Assembly: GCF_037038585.1 (NCBI RefSeq)
Contig: NC_092520.1
Location: forward strand, 11,291,001 to 11,355,000
Source of the DNA: Patagioenas fasciata
Lineage: Eukaryota; Chordata; Aves; Columbiformes; Columbidae
DNA length: 64,000 nucleotides
Direction of reading: 5' to 3'
The position numbers and the translations under genes were made by a program. Positions 1 through 11,169 of the stretch are shown one piece after another. Within the stretch, counting starts at the first letter, position 1, and each line of letters opens with the position of its first letter. Below the pieces are notes generated by a model, which worked only from the letters and a program-made list of their open reading frames with translations, did not search any database and had not been told where the DNA came from.

Positions 1-817
1 TCCACCTCTGTTTTGGCAGTAGTCGCACCCTGAAAATTAGCAGTATTACAGCTGTCTTTATGAATTCGGTATATATTTTCCACAGGTGTTTTTCTTTGAA
101 ACAGCTTTCTTTAAACATCAGACTGCAGTTTATTTGGATGCACTAAAAAAATAAGCACATCTCAGCATCTATGATTTTGAAAGGGAGATCATTCTCCCCT
201 TCCAGTTTTTTGCATTATTTCTTTTTTTTAATTATTATTTTATTCCAATCTGGAAGGTCTATTCAACAGGAAAATAAAACATTCATTTCTTGTAAAAGTT
301 ACTGCCTTGCTCTTTCCCTTTGAACCCATGAAATAACTTTTATTGATATAAACAACCGCTAATTCTTTCTGCCACCAGCTGTCCTGAAATCCCTGCCCAT
401 ACTACGAATCAAAATATCAAAACATTCACACTTCATCACGTATGTGAGCAAATTTAACCTTAGATTCATTCTGTTTCGGAAAAAATACTTAGTAATAAAT
501 ATGTTTTAAGTTGTAACATTAAACCAATGTTTTACAAAGAGTTTTCAAAAGGCTCAAGGCATTTACTTGTGAGTAAGTGAGCTGAGACCTAGATCTCCAC
601 TTACTATAGTGGGAATGTAGAAGTCCAGCTCACATATTAACTGTTTCATCCAAGCAGTTTTGTATGATGAGTCCTATTTCAAACTGGGCCCTATCCTTGA
701 CAACTTAGATTTTAGTAGAAATGAAAGTTTTCAGGTAATTATTCATTTTGTTGTTGAGTATTAGTAACTAAAACTGTTTTATAGCTTTCATGTTACATTT
801 CTGTTCATTCAAACATT
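1..817. other. Unique AT-rich non-coding DNA
   Basis: No recognisable gene, RNA gene or repeat family. The stretch is AT-rich with short T and A runs near position 225 and position 140. No open frame with a plausible product is present on either strand, and no CpG-rich promoter-like patch is seen. It could be intergenic or intronic; the sequence alone does not decide. Confidence 0.5.
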
Positions 818-819
818 AA

Positions 820-884
820 GCTTGAGGTCAGGGGTTGGACTAGATGATGTTTAAAGGTCCCTTCTCTCCCAGATTATTCTATGG
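820..884 (+). mobile_element. CR1 LINE 3'-end fragment
   Basis: A short remnant of the 3' untranslated end of a chicken-repeat-1 (CR1) LINE. It carries the 'ggttggactagatgatg' core, then 'aggtcccttctctcc', then a single degenerate 'attctatgg' tail unit, in the order typical of avian CR1 3' ends. Nothing of the reverse transcriptase remains, as expected for heavily 5'-truncated CR1 copies. The orientation follows from the tail lying at the right-hand end. The divergence (one tail unit, several substitutions) suggests an old insertion. Confidence 0.75.
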
Positions 885-1239
885 TTTCTGATGAGAATAT
901 TCCTGAATAAAAATTCAATGTCTTATGATATTTGCTTAACATTTGTTACTACATACTATATGCACAGAAATATAGCACAAGAGACAGAGGAAAATATTTG
1001 TGGTAGTTAGTCAGATCTCATTAAGAGGTTCTCTTTAAATTAATCATTGGAAAAATACTAATTAGACAACTTTTAAAAACTGTTGATGGACAAATATAAT
1101 TCAGTATCTAGATCATAGGAGGCTGTGAAGCTTCTTAGGTTCACAGGAGGGCACATTGCTGGTTCATTGTAAACTTGTCCATCAGAATGCCCATGTTCTC
1201 CATGGTAAGGCTGCTTTCTAGTCGGTTGGTTTCAGCCTG
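885..1239. other. Unique AT-rich spacer between two CR1 fragments
   Basis: No gene or known repeat recognised. Part of 1140-1239 may still belong to the inverted CR1 segment that follows, but the similarity fades and I could not place a firm boundary. Confidence 0.4.
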
Positions 1240-1815
1240 TTGGTGCCTCGGTTAATTCCTCTTCAGGTGCCAGATTTGGCATTTCCCTTCATTGAATTTA
1301 ATTACATTCTTCTTGGAAGAATTCTCCAACCTGTCCAGGTCCTCTGAAAAGCAGTGTAACCATCTGATGTATAATTCACTCTTCCCAGTTTTGCATCATT
1401 TGCAAGCATGCTGTTAGTGCATGCTCTTCCATGATCTACGTCATTAATGAAGATGTTAAGTAGTATTTACACCAGTATCTAGCCCTGGGGTACACAACTA
1501 GTGACTGGCCTCCAGGTGGACTTTGTGTCACTGGTCATAACACTTTACACTGAACAGATCAACCACTTTTCAGTCCAACTCACTGCCTACTTATTTAGTC
1601 TGTTCTTCATCGGTTTGTCAGTGGGAGAAAGTGTTGAAAGTCTCGCTGAAGTCAAGTTAAAGAATTTCACCTGCTGTGCCCTTATCCACCCAGCTAGCCA
1701 TCTCATCACAGAAGGCTCTCAGGTTGCTCAGGAATGGTTTCTTCTTCAGAAATCCATGCTGACTACTCCCAACGACCTTCTTGTCCTCCATTCACTTGGA
1801 AATATCTACAGCTTC
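1240..1815 (-). mobile_element. CR1 LINE reverse-transcriptase relic (inverted segment)
   Basis: Degenerate CR1 reverse-transcriptase coding sequence read on the minus strand. Landmarks in order on that strand: at 1770-1750 the codons read GSSQHGF, the family's 'S-QHGF' motif; at about 1650-1630 a relic of the 'YLDFSKAFDT' catalytic block; at 1510-1490 the 'TSGVPQGS'-type block; at 1409-1386 the codons read MLANDAKL, the decayed form of the FADDTKL active-site motif, with the second catalytic Asp kept and the first replaced by Asn. After about 1290 it runs into the 'KFN-GKC' region. Frameshifts and stops are present, so it is dead. On its right it abuts a plus-strand CR1 3' end, which suggests both are one insertion with a 5' inversion (see findings). 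The CR1/Jockey-type assignment rests on family knowledge. Confidence 0.75.
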
Positions 1816-1832
1816 CAGAGAAGAAGGAGAAG

Positions 1833-2124
1833 GAGGTGCTGATGTCTTCTCCCTGGTATCCAGTGATAAGATGCATGGGAATGGTTCAAATCTGTGTCAG
1901 GGGAAGTTCAGGCTTGACATTAAGAAACATTTCTTTACAGAAAGGGTTTTCAAACACTGGAACAGGCTTCCTTGAGAGCTGATCAATGCCCCAAGCCTGC
2001 CAGTGTTTAAGAGGCTTTTGAACAATGCGCTTGAAACATGCTTTAACTTTTGGTCAGCCCTGAAGTAGTCAGGCAGTTGGACTGGATCGTCATTGCAGGT
2101 CCCTTACAAATGAAATCTCTTCTG
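1833..2124 (+). mobile_element. CR1 LINE 3' end (C-terminal coding plus 3' UTR)
   Basis: Plus-strand CR1 3' portion. It opens in the last part of the ORF2 protein: 1833-1980 encodes a stretch with the conserved '-FSLVSSDK-', 'RLDIKKHFFTERV' and 'HWNRLP' elements typical of the CR1 C-terminus, in a shifted frame relative to its start. It then continues into the 3' UTR with 'ccaagcctgccagtgttt' and 'ggcagttggactggatcgtc', and ends at the TTCTA tail that follows. The subfamily with this 3' UTR and a TTCTA tail is one I associate with neoavian birds; that link is from memory. The element is truncated, its upstream partner being the inverted RT fragment to the left. Confidence 0.85.
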
Positions 2125-2217
2125 TTCTATTCTATTCTATTCTATTCTATTCTATTCTATTCTATTCTATTCTATTCTATTCTATTCTATTCTATTCTAT
2201 TCTATTCTATTCTATTC
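2125..2217 (+). repeat. (TTCTA)n microsatellite, expanded CR1 tail
   Basis: About 18 nearly perfect copies of the 5-base unit TTCTA directly follow the CR1 3' UTR. CR1 elements end in a few short tandem units instead of poly-A, so this array is most simply the element's own tail that has expanded by slippage. It translates to a repetitive hydrophobic peptide on the plus strand, which is an artefact of the repeat. Confidence 0.95.
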
Positions 2218-4515
2218 CTTTCCAGGATTATTTGTTTCCTTCCCAGGGTTCTAGGAGAGGCTGACTAGCCTGAAGTTTCCTGGATCAACCTTTTTATTCC
2301 TTTCATGAAGATTTAGTTCCTTCCAGTCTTTCACTGCAATTTCAAGAATTCAAGTTAAAATGAATTATCCACAGTTATCCACAGTACCTAAAGCACCGGC
2401 ATGTATTCAAAGATAAATCCCTGGCACAGAGCTGGAGTGGACAGGGACATCAGTAAAGTCTCAAGCCATCTGCAGTAAATGTGAGTCAGGGTCCCATTGC
2501 TATTACTGCTCATCATAAAACATATGGTTAGAACAAATCAGGGCAGGGAGAGCAAAGTTCAACAGAGAGAGTCTGCAAGGTTAATCTGTGAAATTGAAGA
2601 TTGACATGTCACCCAGCTCTGCTAATTACTAACCCTGTTAAAATACTTTGCTAAGATTAGATTGGAATGCAAAACAAATGGAGGCCTAGATTTAGTAGCC
2701 TTTTTAACTGAAAACAAACAAACAAAAACTCCAAAGAGCAGTTCTGAAACAGAGCTTATAACTGCCACTGATGCTTTTGCAGAAAAATCTCACTGAGCTT
2801 GTAAAAGGGACTTTAATGCTGTCATCTTGTCTTTCCCACAGTTGTCCAGTAGAAAATTTAGTTCCTGAATCAATAACACGCTCCTACATTGGTGAAAATG
2901 TTCATTTATATCCCAAGTGCATCTTTAATTATCCCAATTAATTAATTAGTTTCTACTACCAGTACAGTAATGACAATTTAGAGTGACAAAATACCCTGTT
3001 CAAGTATTTCTTGGCACAGAAAGCAATTCCAGAGGAACAGAGAAGCTTCCTCTGGGAATACTAAACTATAGAAATTTTACACATTTTCACAGTTATCACC
3101 ATAAACAATCCTCTCATTTTTCACCAGACATCCAGAGATTTAAACACCTAAACCTAAACAAAATAGTATGATTTTAATATCTGCTGAGTATATGGTTTTT
3201 TTCTTTATGATATCCAGTGATAATCCTCTGAAAATGAGACTTTTTATAGTATGTCCCTTAAATCAGAAAGCAGAAGTTGGTTTTATTTCCCCCAAACATC
3301 AGGAGGCAGATATAGTTGTCCATGCAGAGTCATCTAGTATCATATGAAAGTCCTAGGGTATCAAAGACATCTACATGGGGCTGACAGAAATGTCACAGGA
3401 GCTAGAAGAGATCTGTGCCCTACTAGACTGATTAAAATTGAAGGCAAAGAAGGATATACTTGTGCTTCTCATTGCCAGTAGATGTGTGGGCAAATCAGTT
3501 CAACCCCAGCCTTCCAGATATCAAAACAATACTGATGGTCAATACTCTTCTAGATGCACAATGTACTCCAGGAGATTCATCTTATCCTGTAACAGAGCTA
3601 AAAGAGATGGAATGAATCATCGTGTAAGACAGTTCTCTCTTTTTCATGAATTTGGACTACTATAATAGCTCAGACTATATAGTTAACACTCTGCCAACTA
3701 AATTTAGAAAATACTAATACCATTCAGCCAGTTATTCAGGACTTGATTTGGATTATCTAACATAAGTGTTTCATGTTTTTATGATGTACCCCAGGAAATC
3801 TTCCCTGGTCTCTACCTGTTGCTCCAGGAGATGGTCTTCCTCAGGCCTTATCTGCCCTTCACATGCAGCTGTCTGGGATATCTCAGAGTGTCTCAAACGG
3901 CACTGGTGCCTGTATTTAAGCAAAAAAACCCAGGCTCTTTTTAGTAGTGGGATGTGTGCATGACATATTGAGTACTATCCATGGAGTCAAAAATCCAAGC
4001 AGAACCAGAATTCAGATGTTCTGTCTTTCAAGCCTCTATTAAAATATGCAGCAGTATTTGGCATGGACCAGATGCCTTATGCACTAAAGATCTACATAGA
4101 GAAAATTTCTATTGATTTCAGCTATAGGTCGGACTGAATATGAGCTAGTCCTTCAAATATAAATACTTGTGTTGTACCTGGAAAGGTCCATGAGGTCGCC
4201 TGGGAAATATTCCACACTGTATGATGATTGCTCTGTCTTTTTGTTGTTTACCTCTTGTTCTGGAGATCAATATCAGAGATTTGCTCTTATAAGAGTTAAG
4301 AGCCCTGTTGTTAGTGATTGAATTACTTCACGATAATCTAACCCATTGAGCTATTATAAAAACTGACTTAATAATGTTGCCTAAATGACATTTGAATATG
4401 ATGCAGCTGTCTGGATCGTATTCTTACAGCTACCTTTTGATTGCCAGAAACATAAATACAGTTCCAACCATTCTTTTGCCGTTCCCATTACTATGATGAA
4501 AAAGCACCTCTCTGG
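2218..4515. other. Unique AT-rich non-coding DNA
   Basis: No gene recognised. The longest open frames are 60-75 codons and have no recognisable domains. A segment around 2580-2720 is somewhat less repetitive and contains a TAATTA core and a GATTAGATT string of the kind found in conserved enhancers, but this is too weak to call a regulatory element. No interspersed repeat was recognised. Confidence 0.45.
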
Positions 4516-4562
4516 AAAAAAAAAAAAAAAAAAGGCTTTGAAAGCACTTTTTTTTTTTTTTT
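4516..4562. repeat. Poly-A / poly-T inverted pair
   Basis: An uninterrupted run of 18 A (4516-4533) is followed 14 bases later by a run of 15 T (4548-4562). The two can pair into a long A:T stem with a short loop. No flanking transposon was recognised. Confidence 0.85.
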
Positions 4563-4936
4563 CCTGGGTGACCACATCCTTTAAACACTTTTTTTTGGCC
4601 TTTTTGAACCACAGATTCTGAATACATCACATTGACGTTGTTCTAAAATTCTACTAATCAGATTCAAATCCAGATCATTAACAAGAAAAACCGCCAGTAG
4701 TGTCCAAGTCATTCTAAGAGCACACATTCCCAAATTAATATAAAAAAGCATGACTACTGAGAGTAACAACTTGGAGAGACTTCTATCAAACTAGTTTTGA
4801 CTAGGAAAAATAGGCCAAACTATAAATTGATGTATCCACCCTATATATGCTGACCTGAGAGAAGTCCTCTGTGATATCTGCAGGGACAGTATCAAGAACA
4901 TCTTCATGACCAGAGTAAAGGCTATACAGAAACAAA
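4563..4936. other. Unique AT-rich spacer
   Basis: No gene, RNA or known repeat recognised between the poly-T run and the TAA microsatellite. Confidence 0.4.

Positions 4937-4976
<40 letters not shown>
4937..4976 (+). repeat. (TAA)n microsatellite
   Basis: About 13 uninterrupted copies of the trinucleotide TAA. On the minus strand it reads as a run of Tyr or Leu codons within short spurious frames. Confidence 0.97.
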
Positions 4977-5049
4977 GGTACCCATTCAAGGTGCTGTCAA
5001 AGCTCACACCCCTGAAATAGTTTGTCTCCATGTATTTATTCTGTTAAAA

Positions 5050-5370
5050 TGAAATCGCACGTTGCAACATACCCAGATAGGCTGTCTGCCAGCACCCCGC
5101 AGAAAGCCCATAAGGCAGATATGTGGACAGGATGCTTGTGGCAGGTGTGACGTACCATCTGCACAGCCATCTGGAGACCACCCTTCCTCAGGGTACCGAC
5201 GTAACACCAAGGCCTCGTTCTTCTTCCACAGACACTAGAGGAAATTTCAAACAACTCTATCAAAGTCACTGTCCACCTCCCCTCCACGAAGGTTTCATTG
5301 ATGAAACCAGAATCAGTGCCCCGATCTAAGCTGGAGAGACGGGTGCTCAGCACTTGACCGAGTTTGGAAT
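5050..5370. other. CpG-bearing patch of unknown nature
   Basis: This roughly 320-base patch is visibly richer in G+C and CpG (for example near 5151, 5199, 5214, 5287, 5322 and 5340) than its neighbours. It has overlapping open frames on both strands, including a 105-codon minus-strand frame (5353-5036) that contains four Trp and several Cys. I recognise neither the peptide nor a repeat family. It could be a degraded older repeat, a lncRNA exon or a conserved element. No splice signals of note bound it. Confidence 0.35.
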
Positions 5371-5437
5371 TTTTCCTGCTAGAGGCTGTGATACAGCAGC
5401 AATGAAATAAAACCTAGCTGACAGAAATAATTTATCA

Positions 5438-5566
5438 AGCCTATTAATAAATATTTAGTATAACCAGGCAAGGTGCCTGGAAAATATGCCTCCAGTCCAA
5501 AGCATATATACAGAATAACCACTTATTTCTGGAAAACCTTTTACTGTGAAGGCAATTTCCATAATA
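5438..5566. repeat. Copy A of a diverged local duplication
   Basis: This segment and 6022-6133 share a run of similar sequence in the same orientation: 'attaataaatattt-ataaccagg', 'aaaatatgcctcca', a matching 'agaata-c-cttatttct' stretch and 'gaaggnaat'. Copy A has about 12 extra bases near 5468-5480 that form a small hairpin (CCAGGC...GCCTGG). On the minus strand copy A lies in a 73-codon open frame that copy B does not maintain. It may be a tandem duplicate or two copies of an unrecognised dispersed repeat. Confidence 0.7.
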
Positions 5567-6021
5567 TCATCTTTCATCAGATCCAAAATAGCCCCAAACT
5601 TCTTCTTTTCTATTTTGGTCCATGTAGCATTAATTAATGTAGGATTCGGTGATCTCAAAACCAAGGAAACTTTCACAGAAAGTAATACTGATGCTGGAAC
5701 AGGAATAGCAGTATTTTAGAAGTATGGATTTCTTTCCTATATATAATATAGTCAAACCTACAATGCCTTTCCTAAGTCTTCAGATAATTTTAGAATTTCT
5801 TTGTGGTACCAGTAGAGTAAGAAAATGCAATGAAGAATTCTTGCTTACAAAACCAATAAAAATAGTAATAAATCCAAAGGTTCTGATCCAGTTTTTTCCC
5901 ATGTTACATGGTTTTTCAATCAAGTTATCTTATGGCAGTGATGCTGACTCTGTGACACAAACACTAGCACCAGCACAGTGTTCCTGGCTATGCCAGTAGA
6001 ATCTGATTTAAAGTATTGGTC
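5567..6021. other. Spacer between the two duplicated segments
   Basis: AT-rich sequence with a 91-codon plus-strand frame (5724-5999) that has no recognisable motif. No known repeat seen. Confidence 0.4.
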
Positions 6022-6133
6022 AGGCATATTAATAAATATTTTAATATAACCAGGAAAATATGCCTCCAATACAAAATGTATCTAGAATAACACCTTATTT
6101 CTATAAAACCCTTTGCCTGGAAGGTAATGTATA
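6022..6133. repeat. Copy B of the diverged local duplication
   Basis: Direct-orientation partner of 5438-5566, shortened where copy A has its hairpin insertion. Its right end coincides with the start of the minus-strand CR1, so the CR1 probably inserted into or next to this copy. Confidence 0.7.
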
Positions 6134-6300
6134 GAATCATCATAGAATCACATAATGGTTTGGCTTAGGAGCGACCTGAAAGATCACCTAGTTCCAACTC
6201 TCCTGCCATGGGCCAGGGACATCTTCCACTAGATGGGGTATCCACAACTTCTCTGGGCAATGTGTTCCCGTGCCTCACCACCTTCTGTCAAATGAAAAAT
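6130..6300 (-). mobile_element. CR1 LINE 3'-end fragment
   Basis: The minus-strand CR1 3' end appears as its reverse complement. It starts at 6130 with 'agaatcatcatagaatca' tail units, then 'ggagcgacctgaaagatcacctagt', then 'ccaactctcctgccatgg' and 'gggtatccacaacttctctgggcaatgtgttcc'. This order is diagnostic of avian CR1 3' UTR joined to the end of the coding region. Similarity fades after about 6300, so the 5' limit is approximate. Confidence 0.85.
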
Positions 6301-7939
6301 TCCCAGAATGTATCTTTCATTAAATCGAAAAACAGGCCAGATTATTTTCACTTTTGTTACTCTGGGACTATTGGCTGTGTCATTAGTACGTGGCAGGACA
6401 TTCCAGAGACTTCCTCCATGTATCATGCAAGACTGAGAAGCACCTTAGAACACACTGGTTTGTGCTCCCTACCCTGCTCACCTGCTGAGATTTTGCCCCG
6501 CTAGGGTACTTTGAACATCCAGATCTCAAAGACTGTAAAATACACTAGAAAATGAAGGTGGTGGGTATATGTATTTCTGAAAGTCAGGCTTTTAGTTAAA
6601 GCAAACTCTTCTATTTCTCGATGTTCATCCAAGAGAGACTGGCATTTTCATATGACTATTCATCCCACCTCTCAAGAGTTGTCTGACACAGAATGACTTT
6701 TCTGCAGGAGAGGTCGTCTCATTGCACCCACTACTGACTTTAGAGGAATTTTGGACAGCCAGTTAGGGACAGGTGTTGAACTTCTGAATGTATCTATCTC
6801 ATTGAGATCATTCCCCAGTTATTACCTAAATCAGGTTTTTCTAGCAAACTCAGTAACTACTTTCAGGTTTGTTCATTTGTTAGGTATAAAGAGATAGCAG
6901 TATTTCTTTACCCGCCTAATATATATATTAGACAGTAAACACATAATTGATACAATCTTCCCCCTCTAGGTTGATATTCAAATCCATCCTTAATTTTTTG
7001 ACCACTTAGTTGTAACAAATGGTTTTCCAGATCTCTTTAGACTCACTGCAGCTCATCCAGAATTATTTCTGCACACAGGACCAGCATCACAATTTTAAAG
7101 AACATTGAGTATTCATCTAATAACGCAGAATATTTTTCTCTCCCTTACTTAGCTACACCATTGTCTTCCAAAATATTTTAAAACCTAAAACTATGGAAGC
7201 TAATTCCCCACTTAAAAGCACTTTATTGATCATAAAGACCTTGGCACAGGACGGCTACAAAACCCTTCCAACATGTACTAAGTTATGTTGGCAAACCTGA
7301 ATGCTGGGTTCTTTATTCCACATTTTGCTAGTGAAACAAGCTACATGGGCAAAGACAAGACATTTTTGTCAATATAGTTACAGCCACATTAAAGGGTTTT
7401 GTTGCCTTGGCCAAAGATTGCACCTTATCACATGCCTGTTTCTGATAGCTGTACAAGTAGGAGGTTGCAGTGTAGACATAAGCATGAACAGGTAAAAAAC
7501 AGATGTTTTACTAAGACACCAAATGTTAAGATTGTGAGCATTCTCTGTTCCTATTAATAGAGAGATTTGGTCAATTCATCCAATACATCTCTGGTTCAGC
7601 AAGCCATGTAAGTATGTGCTTAACTTTAAGCATGTGGCTAAATCTCATTGAAAACAATAACAGTTAAACATGTACTTAAAGGCATTATTGTAGAAAGACT
7701 GGATTATTCATGTACTTAAGGGCTTTTTAGTATCAGAATTTCTGGCCACCACAGAATTCCCAATTTCATATATTGCATATCTGGATCCAACATTAAATTC
7801 GTCAGCAAAACATTCACATGGGTTAGCACAACATACCAAAACTTCATCTGCATCCAGATGGTATGCTACACTAATTTTGTTTCAAAAGGTGCTCCCTGTA
7901 TTTCTTCTGTAAGTTTTATCACAATAGTTACTGATACTA
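6301..7939. other. Unique AT-rich non-coding DNA
   Basis: No gene, RNA gene or repeat family recognised. Open frames are at most about 65 codons and have no recognisable features beyond what is left of the preceding CR1. Confidence 0.45.
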
Positions 7940-8180
7940 ACGCCAGGAAATGAAAATCTATAAATTTCCTGTCTGGTTAAATGCACTTCCCCCTCCCCAC
8001 TAATTAGCTTATCCATATGCAAATGTTAGAGTTCAGGAGTATGGCTCTGGAAAGTTAATAGCTTTATCAGTGTATCAGAAGGCTAACAACATCTCCTGCC
8101 AGTTTTCCCAAAAATGCATTTCAAGGCTATTAATGTTATTACCAGATGGATAAATAAACTCTATGCTCTGAACACATATG
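7940..8180. promoter_or_regulatory. Possible conserved non-coding element
   Basis: A block containing a TAATTAG homeodomain-type core (about 8000), an octamer-like ATATGCAAAT (about 8015-8024), and an E-box CAGATG in an 'accagatgg' context (about 8142). The non-repetitive, motif-dense AT-rich texture resembles vertebrate enhancers. This is an impression, not a demonstration: motif matches of this length occur by chance, and conservation cannot be assessed here. Confidence 0.18.
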
Positions 8181-11169
8181 AAAGTTTAAGAGAACGGAAG
8201 TAGAGGAGTAGGAGAATGATTATATTTGTTTTATACACAGGGGGAATAAGGGACTATGCCATGGTTCCCCTTGAAATAAATTCTATTTGCTCTTTTTCCC
8301 ACTTCTGGCATTTCCAGGTGCCTGTCTGTTTTTAACATCTTCTTCAGCTTCAATAAATTTGTGGAAACAAAGCTCTGTCATGCATTCAGTGAGTCACAGC
8401 TGAAAAATAAAAGAAATCCCTCAACGGGATAAATGCACTTGAGTTGGAGACCAGAAAAAATGTATTTTTTTTTAAAACTGATGGTGATACACTGTAACAA
8501 TTTTTTTCCCAAGCTTGTTTTGTTTTGAAACTATCAGAGAATGTTTACTGAATGTTTTGTAAGCAAAACAACTCTATCCTAAGGCTACAAAAATAGTACT
8601 TTGGGAAAGAGAAGTACTTTTCTAATGATGATTAAAAGAATATGTGAACTCAGGGGAATCATTAGTTCAGACCAAGCTCTCAGGCCACATTTTCACCTGA
8701 GGATGTATAACCTATTTGTTGTGCTGATTGTCTGAACCACCTCCCCACCAAGACAGATGAGGCATGTCAGGCAGAAACTCCATTGTCTTCTTATGGAGGC
8801 AAATACAGGGCTCAGTCATGAGTATCTATTGTACACCTTTATTTTTTTTTCCTGTTCATGTTAATCCCTTGAAGTCCTTCAAAATACCTGCCTCAAACTC
8901 TCTTCAAATGCACTCACATTATCTTATTTTCAGGCATTTTTTAGGTACTTGAGATGACAGCATGTGAACTGCACAGATAGTCATGAAAGTTGTATATGTT
9001 TCCAAAAACCTCAGATAAAATATCTGGACTGAAGAGAGTCAATGATAAAAACAGATTCTATAATTTGTCTAAGGACAATTTTGAGGAATTCCTGTTTAGC
9101 AAACAGGTCAGGTGAGGTTGGGCCTTGGCACATAGCAAACTCCCTCTGAAGGCCCGGGGCTGCATGATTATATGGTCAACACTCTGATTAACTTCAATGA
9201 AGGTCTTGTTTAAGCAATGCCTGTAGAGTCAAGTCTTAGAAATTGATTTAATTACTATTGCCCTATTTTCTAGGCAAAGATGGTTTGATAATTTGTATTC
9301 CAAACTTGAGCCTCCAGGAAGCTGACACATAAGTATCTCTTTTTTTGCCTCTATTTCTACTATTTCTTGCCATCATTTGCAGATGTTTTTTTAGCATATT
9401 ATCTGTAGGCAACAGTAAGATGGTCTTCTTAATAATCTCTCTTCTGTTTTATCCTCTTTAAGTACTAAATCATATTTTTTTTGTCATTGCTCAGTGCCTC
9501 CCATTTATTCAGCTGCTCCAGTTCCTTCTAGAGTTGTTCCCTCTGTTGCAGTACTGCACCAGTCTGCATTCCATTCCTGTTTTTATCCTAAACTATTAAA
9601 AAAAAATTAAAAATCATTGTTATTTTGGAAGAGAATGATTTCTTTAAGTTCTCAGTATATCACAATAGGTGTCTAAGGGATCACCGAATGCATCTAAAGC
9701 ACTTAATGTGAAATTACATAGTCAATAGTAATGTGTATTATACAAAAGGACAGGATCTCCCATTGTAACACCTTGATAGCATTGCCAAGATAGAGTTCTG
9801 CAAAATAGTGAATTTCAAACATAAAAGAATGGTAGTATGTGTTTTTATAGTACTTTATTATAAAATAAAGGATAAATGTTCATGATGATACCTCCAACAA
9901 AGCTTGAATATGGCAAGATTCAAGAGAATAATTAGTTGTAAAACTTACGTAATAACAATATTTTCTATCTATTTGTATGTTAAAGAGGTTTGCTCAGAAT
10001 CCATTTGCTCAAATACAGTCAAATTTACATTCTTGGTGTTGCTTAGGTCAGTGCCAAAGCTGAGAAGAGATTTGAATTCTTACCTCTGTGGAAGAAACTA
10101 ATCTCATGTAATTTTAGGGATGAGATTCAATGCCAGGTACGGGCAGTTGACTTCAGATTTCTACAGCATTGGAGTCTACATGTAGGCTCCAACTACCATC
10201 AATATAAACACCTACACTTGATCAGACCGATTAATCACTTTCTGGACTCCACTGATTGTACTGTCTGGGGATGTGAAACAACTGCCTAAATATATGTTCC
10301 TAGTACTATTAACTTTTCACAGAGGCTTAAAGACATCTGTATAATCCTGACAGCTATGACACAAGATCTATGTGAGACATTTGTCATTGTGGAGTAAAGC
10401 ATGGGGTCCAGCTGATACACTTAGTGTGTTTCAACTGATACTATATGGCTATGTGCAGACAACCAAGTCAAGACTTCCATTGGTCATACCCACTGGAGAC
10501 TTTAGATAAGTGTAAATTGCTACATGGGGGATACTCAAATTTAGATTTCTTAATCTGATGCTGAATGCCACCTAGGCTAGATCTTTTGTCTCCAGCTCAG
10601 AATGAGATATCCAGAACTGGTATATTGCATCGCTCAAGTTGCTATCCATAATGATACAGGGGTAGGGGTGCTGAGACTGAGATCACATTGCCACTAATTA
10701 GGGTTTGCATTGTGCGGTCAACCTCACTGTGTTGAGAGATCTCAGCACATAAATCCTGACCTTCTCCACATCTTGTTATCCTTGACCTTGGTACTGCACT
10801 GCTCAGTGACATGCTGGTCAAAGCAGAGCATAAGCAGAACTACAGATGGTTTAAGACTTCTCAATAACATAGGCAAAAAGTAACTTCACAGCCTCGAGGA
10901 TAAAGATGAAATAGTTAAGCTGCATCTCTTCCTGTTCCCCTCTCCTGTAGCTCCACTGTTGGGGTGGTCCTCCAGCAGTCAGGTAGGTAGGGCCAGGGAA
11001 GGCATCGGTGTACTGGGTACACAGGTGGCAGGGCCATGGCCACCCATTATTGCAGCCAGGAGGCTCGGTTCATCCTTCAGAGAGGATGACATATGCAGGT
11101 GACACTGATTTCACTGCGTCCTATTCCTCCCTAAGAAAATGCTTATCATATCTACAGGTAAAATCTGAA
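8181..11169. other. Unique AT-rich non-coding DNA
   Basis: No gene recognised. A small perfect inverted repeat lies at 9091-9107 (7-base arms, 3-base loop). The part at 10,920-11,140 is a little richer in G+C and contains a 76-codon plus-strand frame (11008-11238) without recognisable motifs. Confidence 0.45.

Noticed and set aside
2050..2268. 72-codon frame with a repetitive hydrophobic peptide
   Set aside because: It is the translated (TTCTA)n tail of a CR1.
4791..5031. Minus-strand frames with poly-Tyr and poly-Leu
   Set aside because: Translations of the (TAA)n microsatellite.
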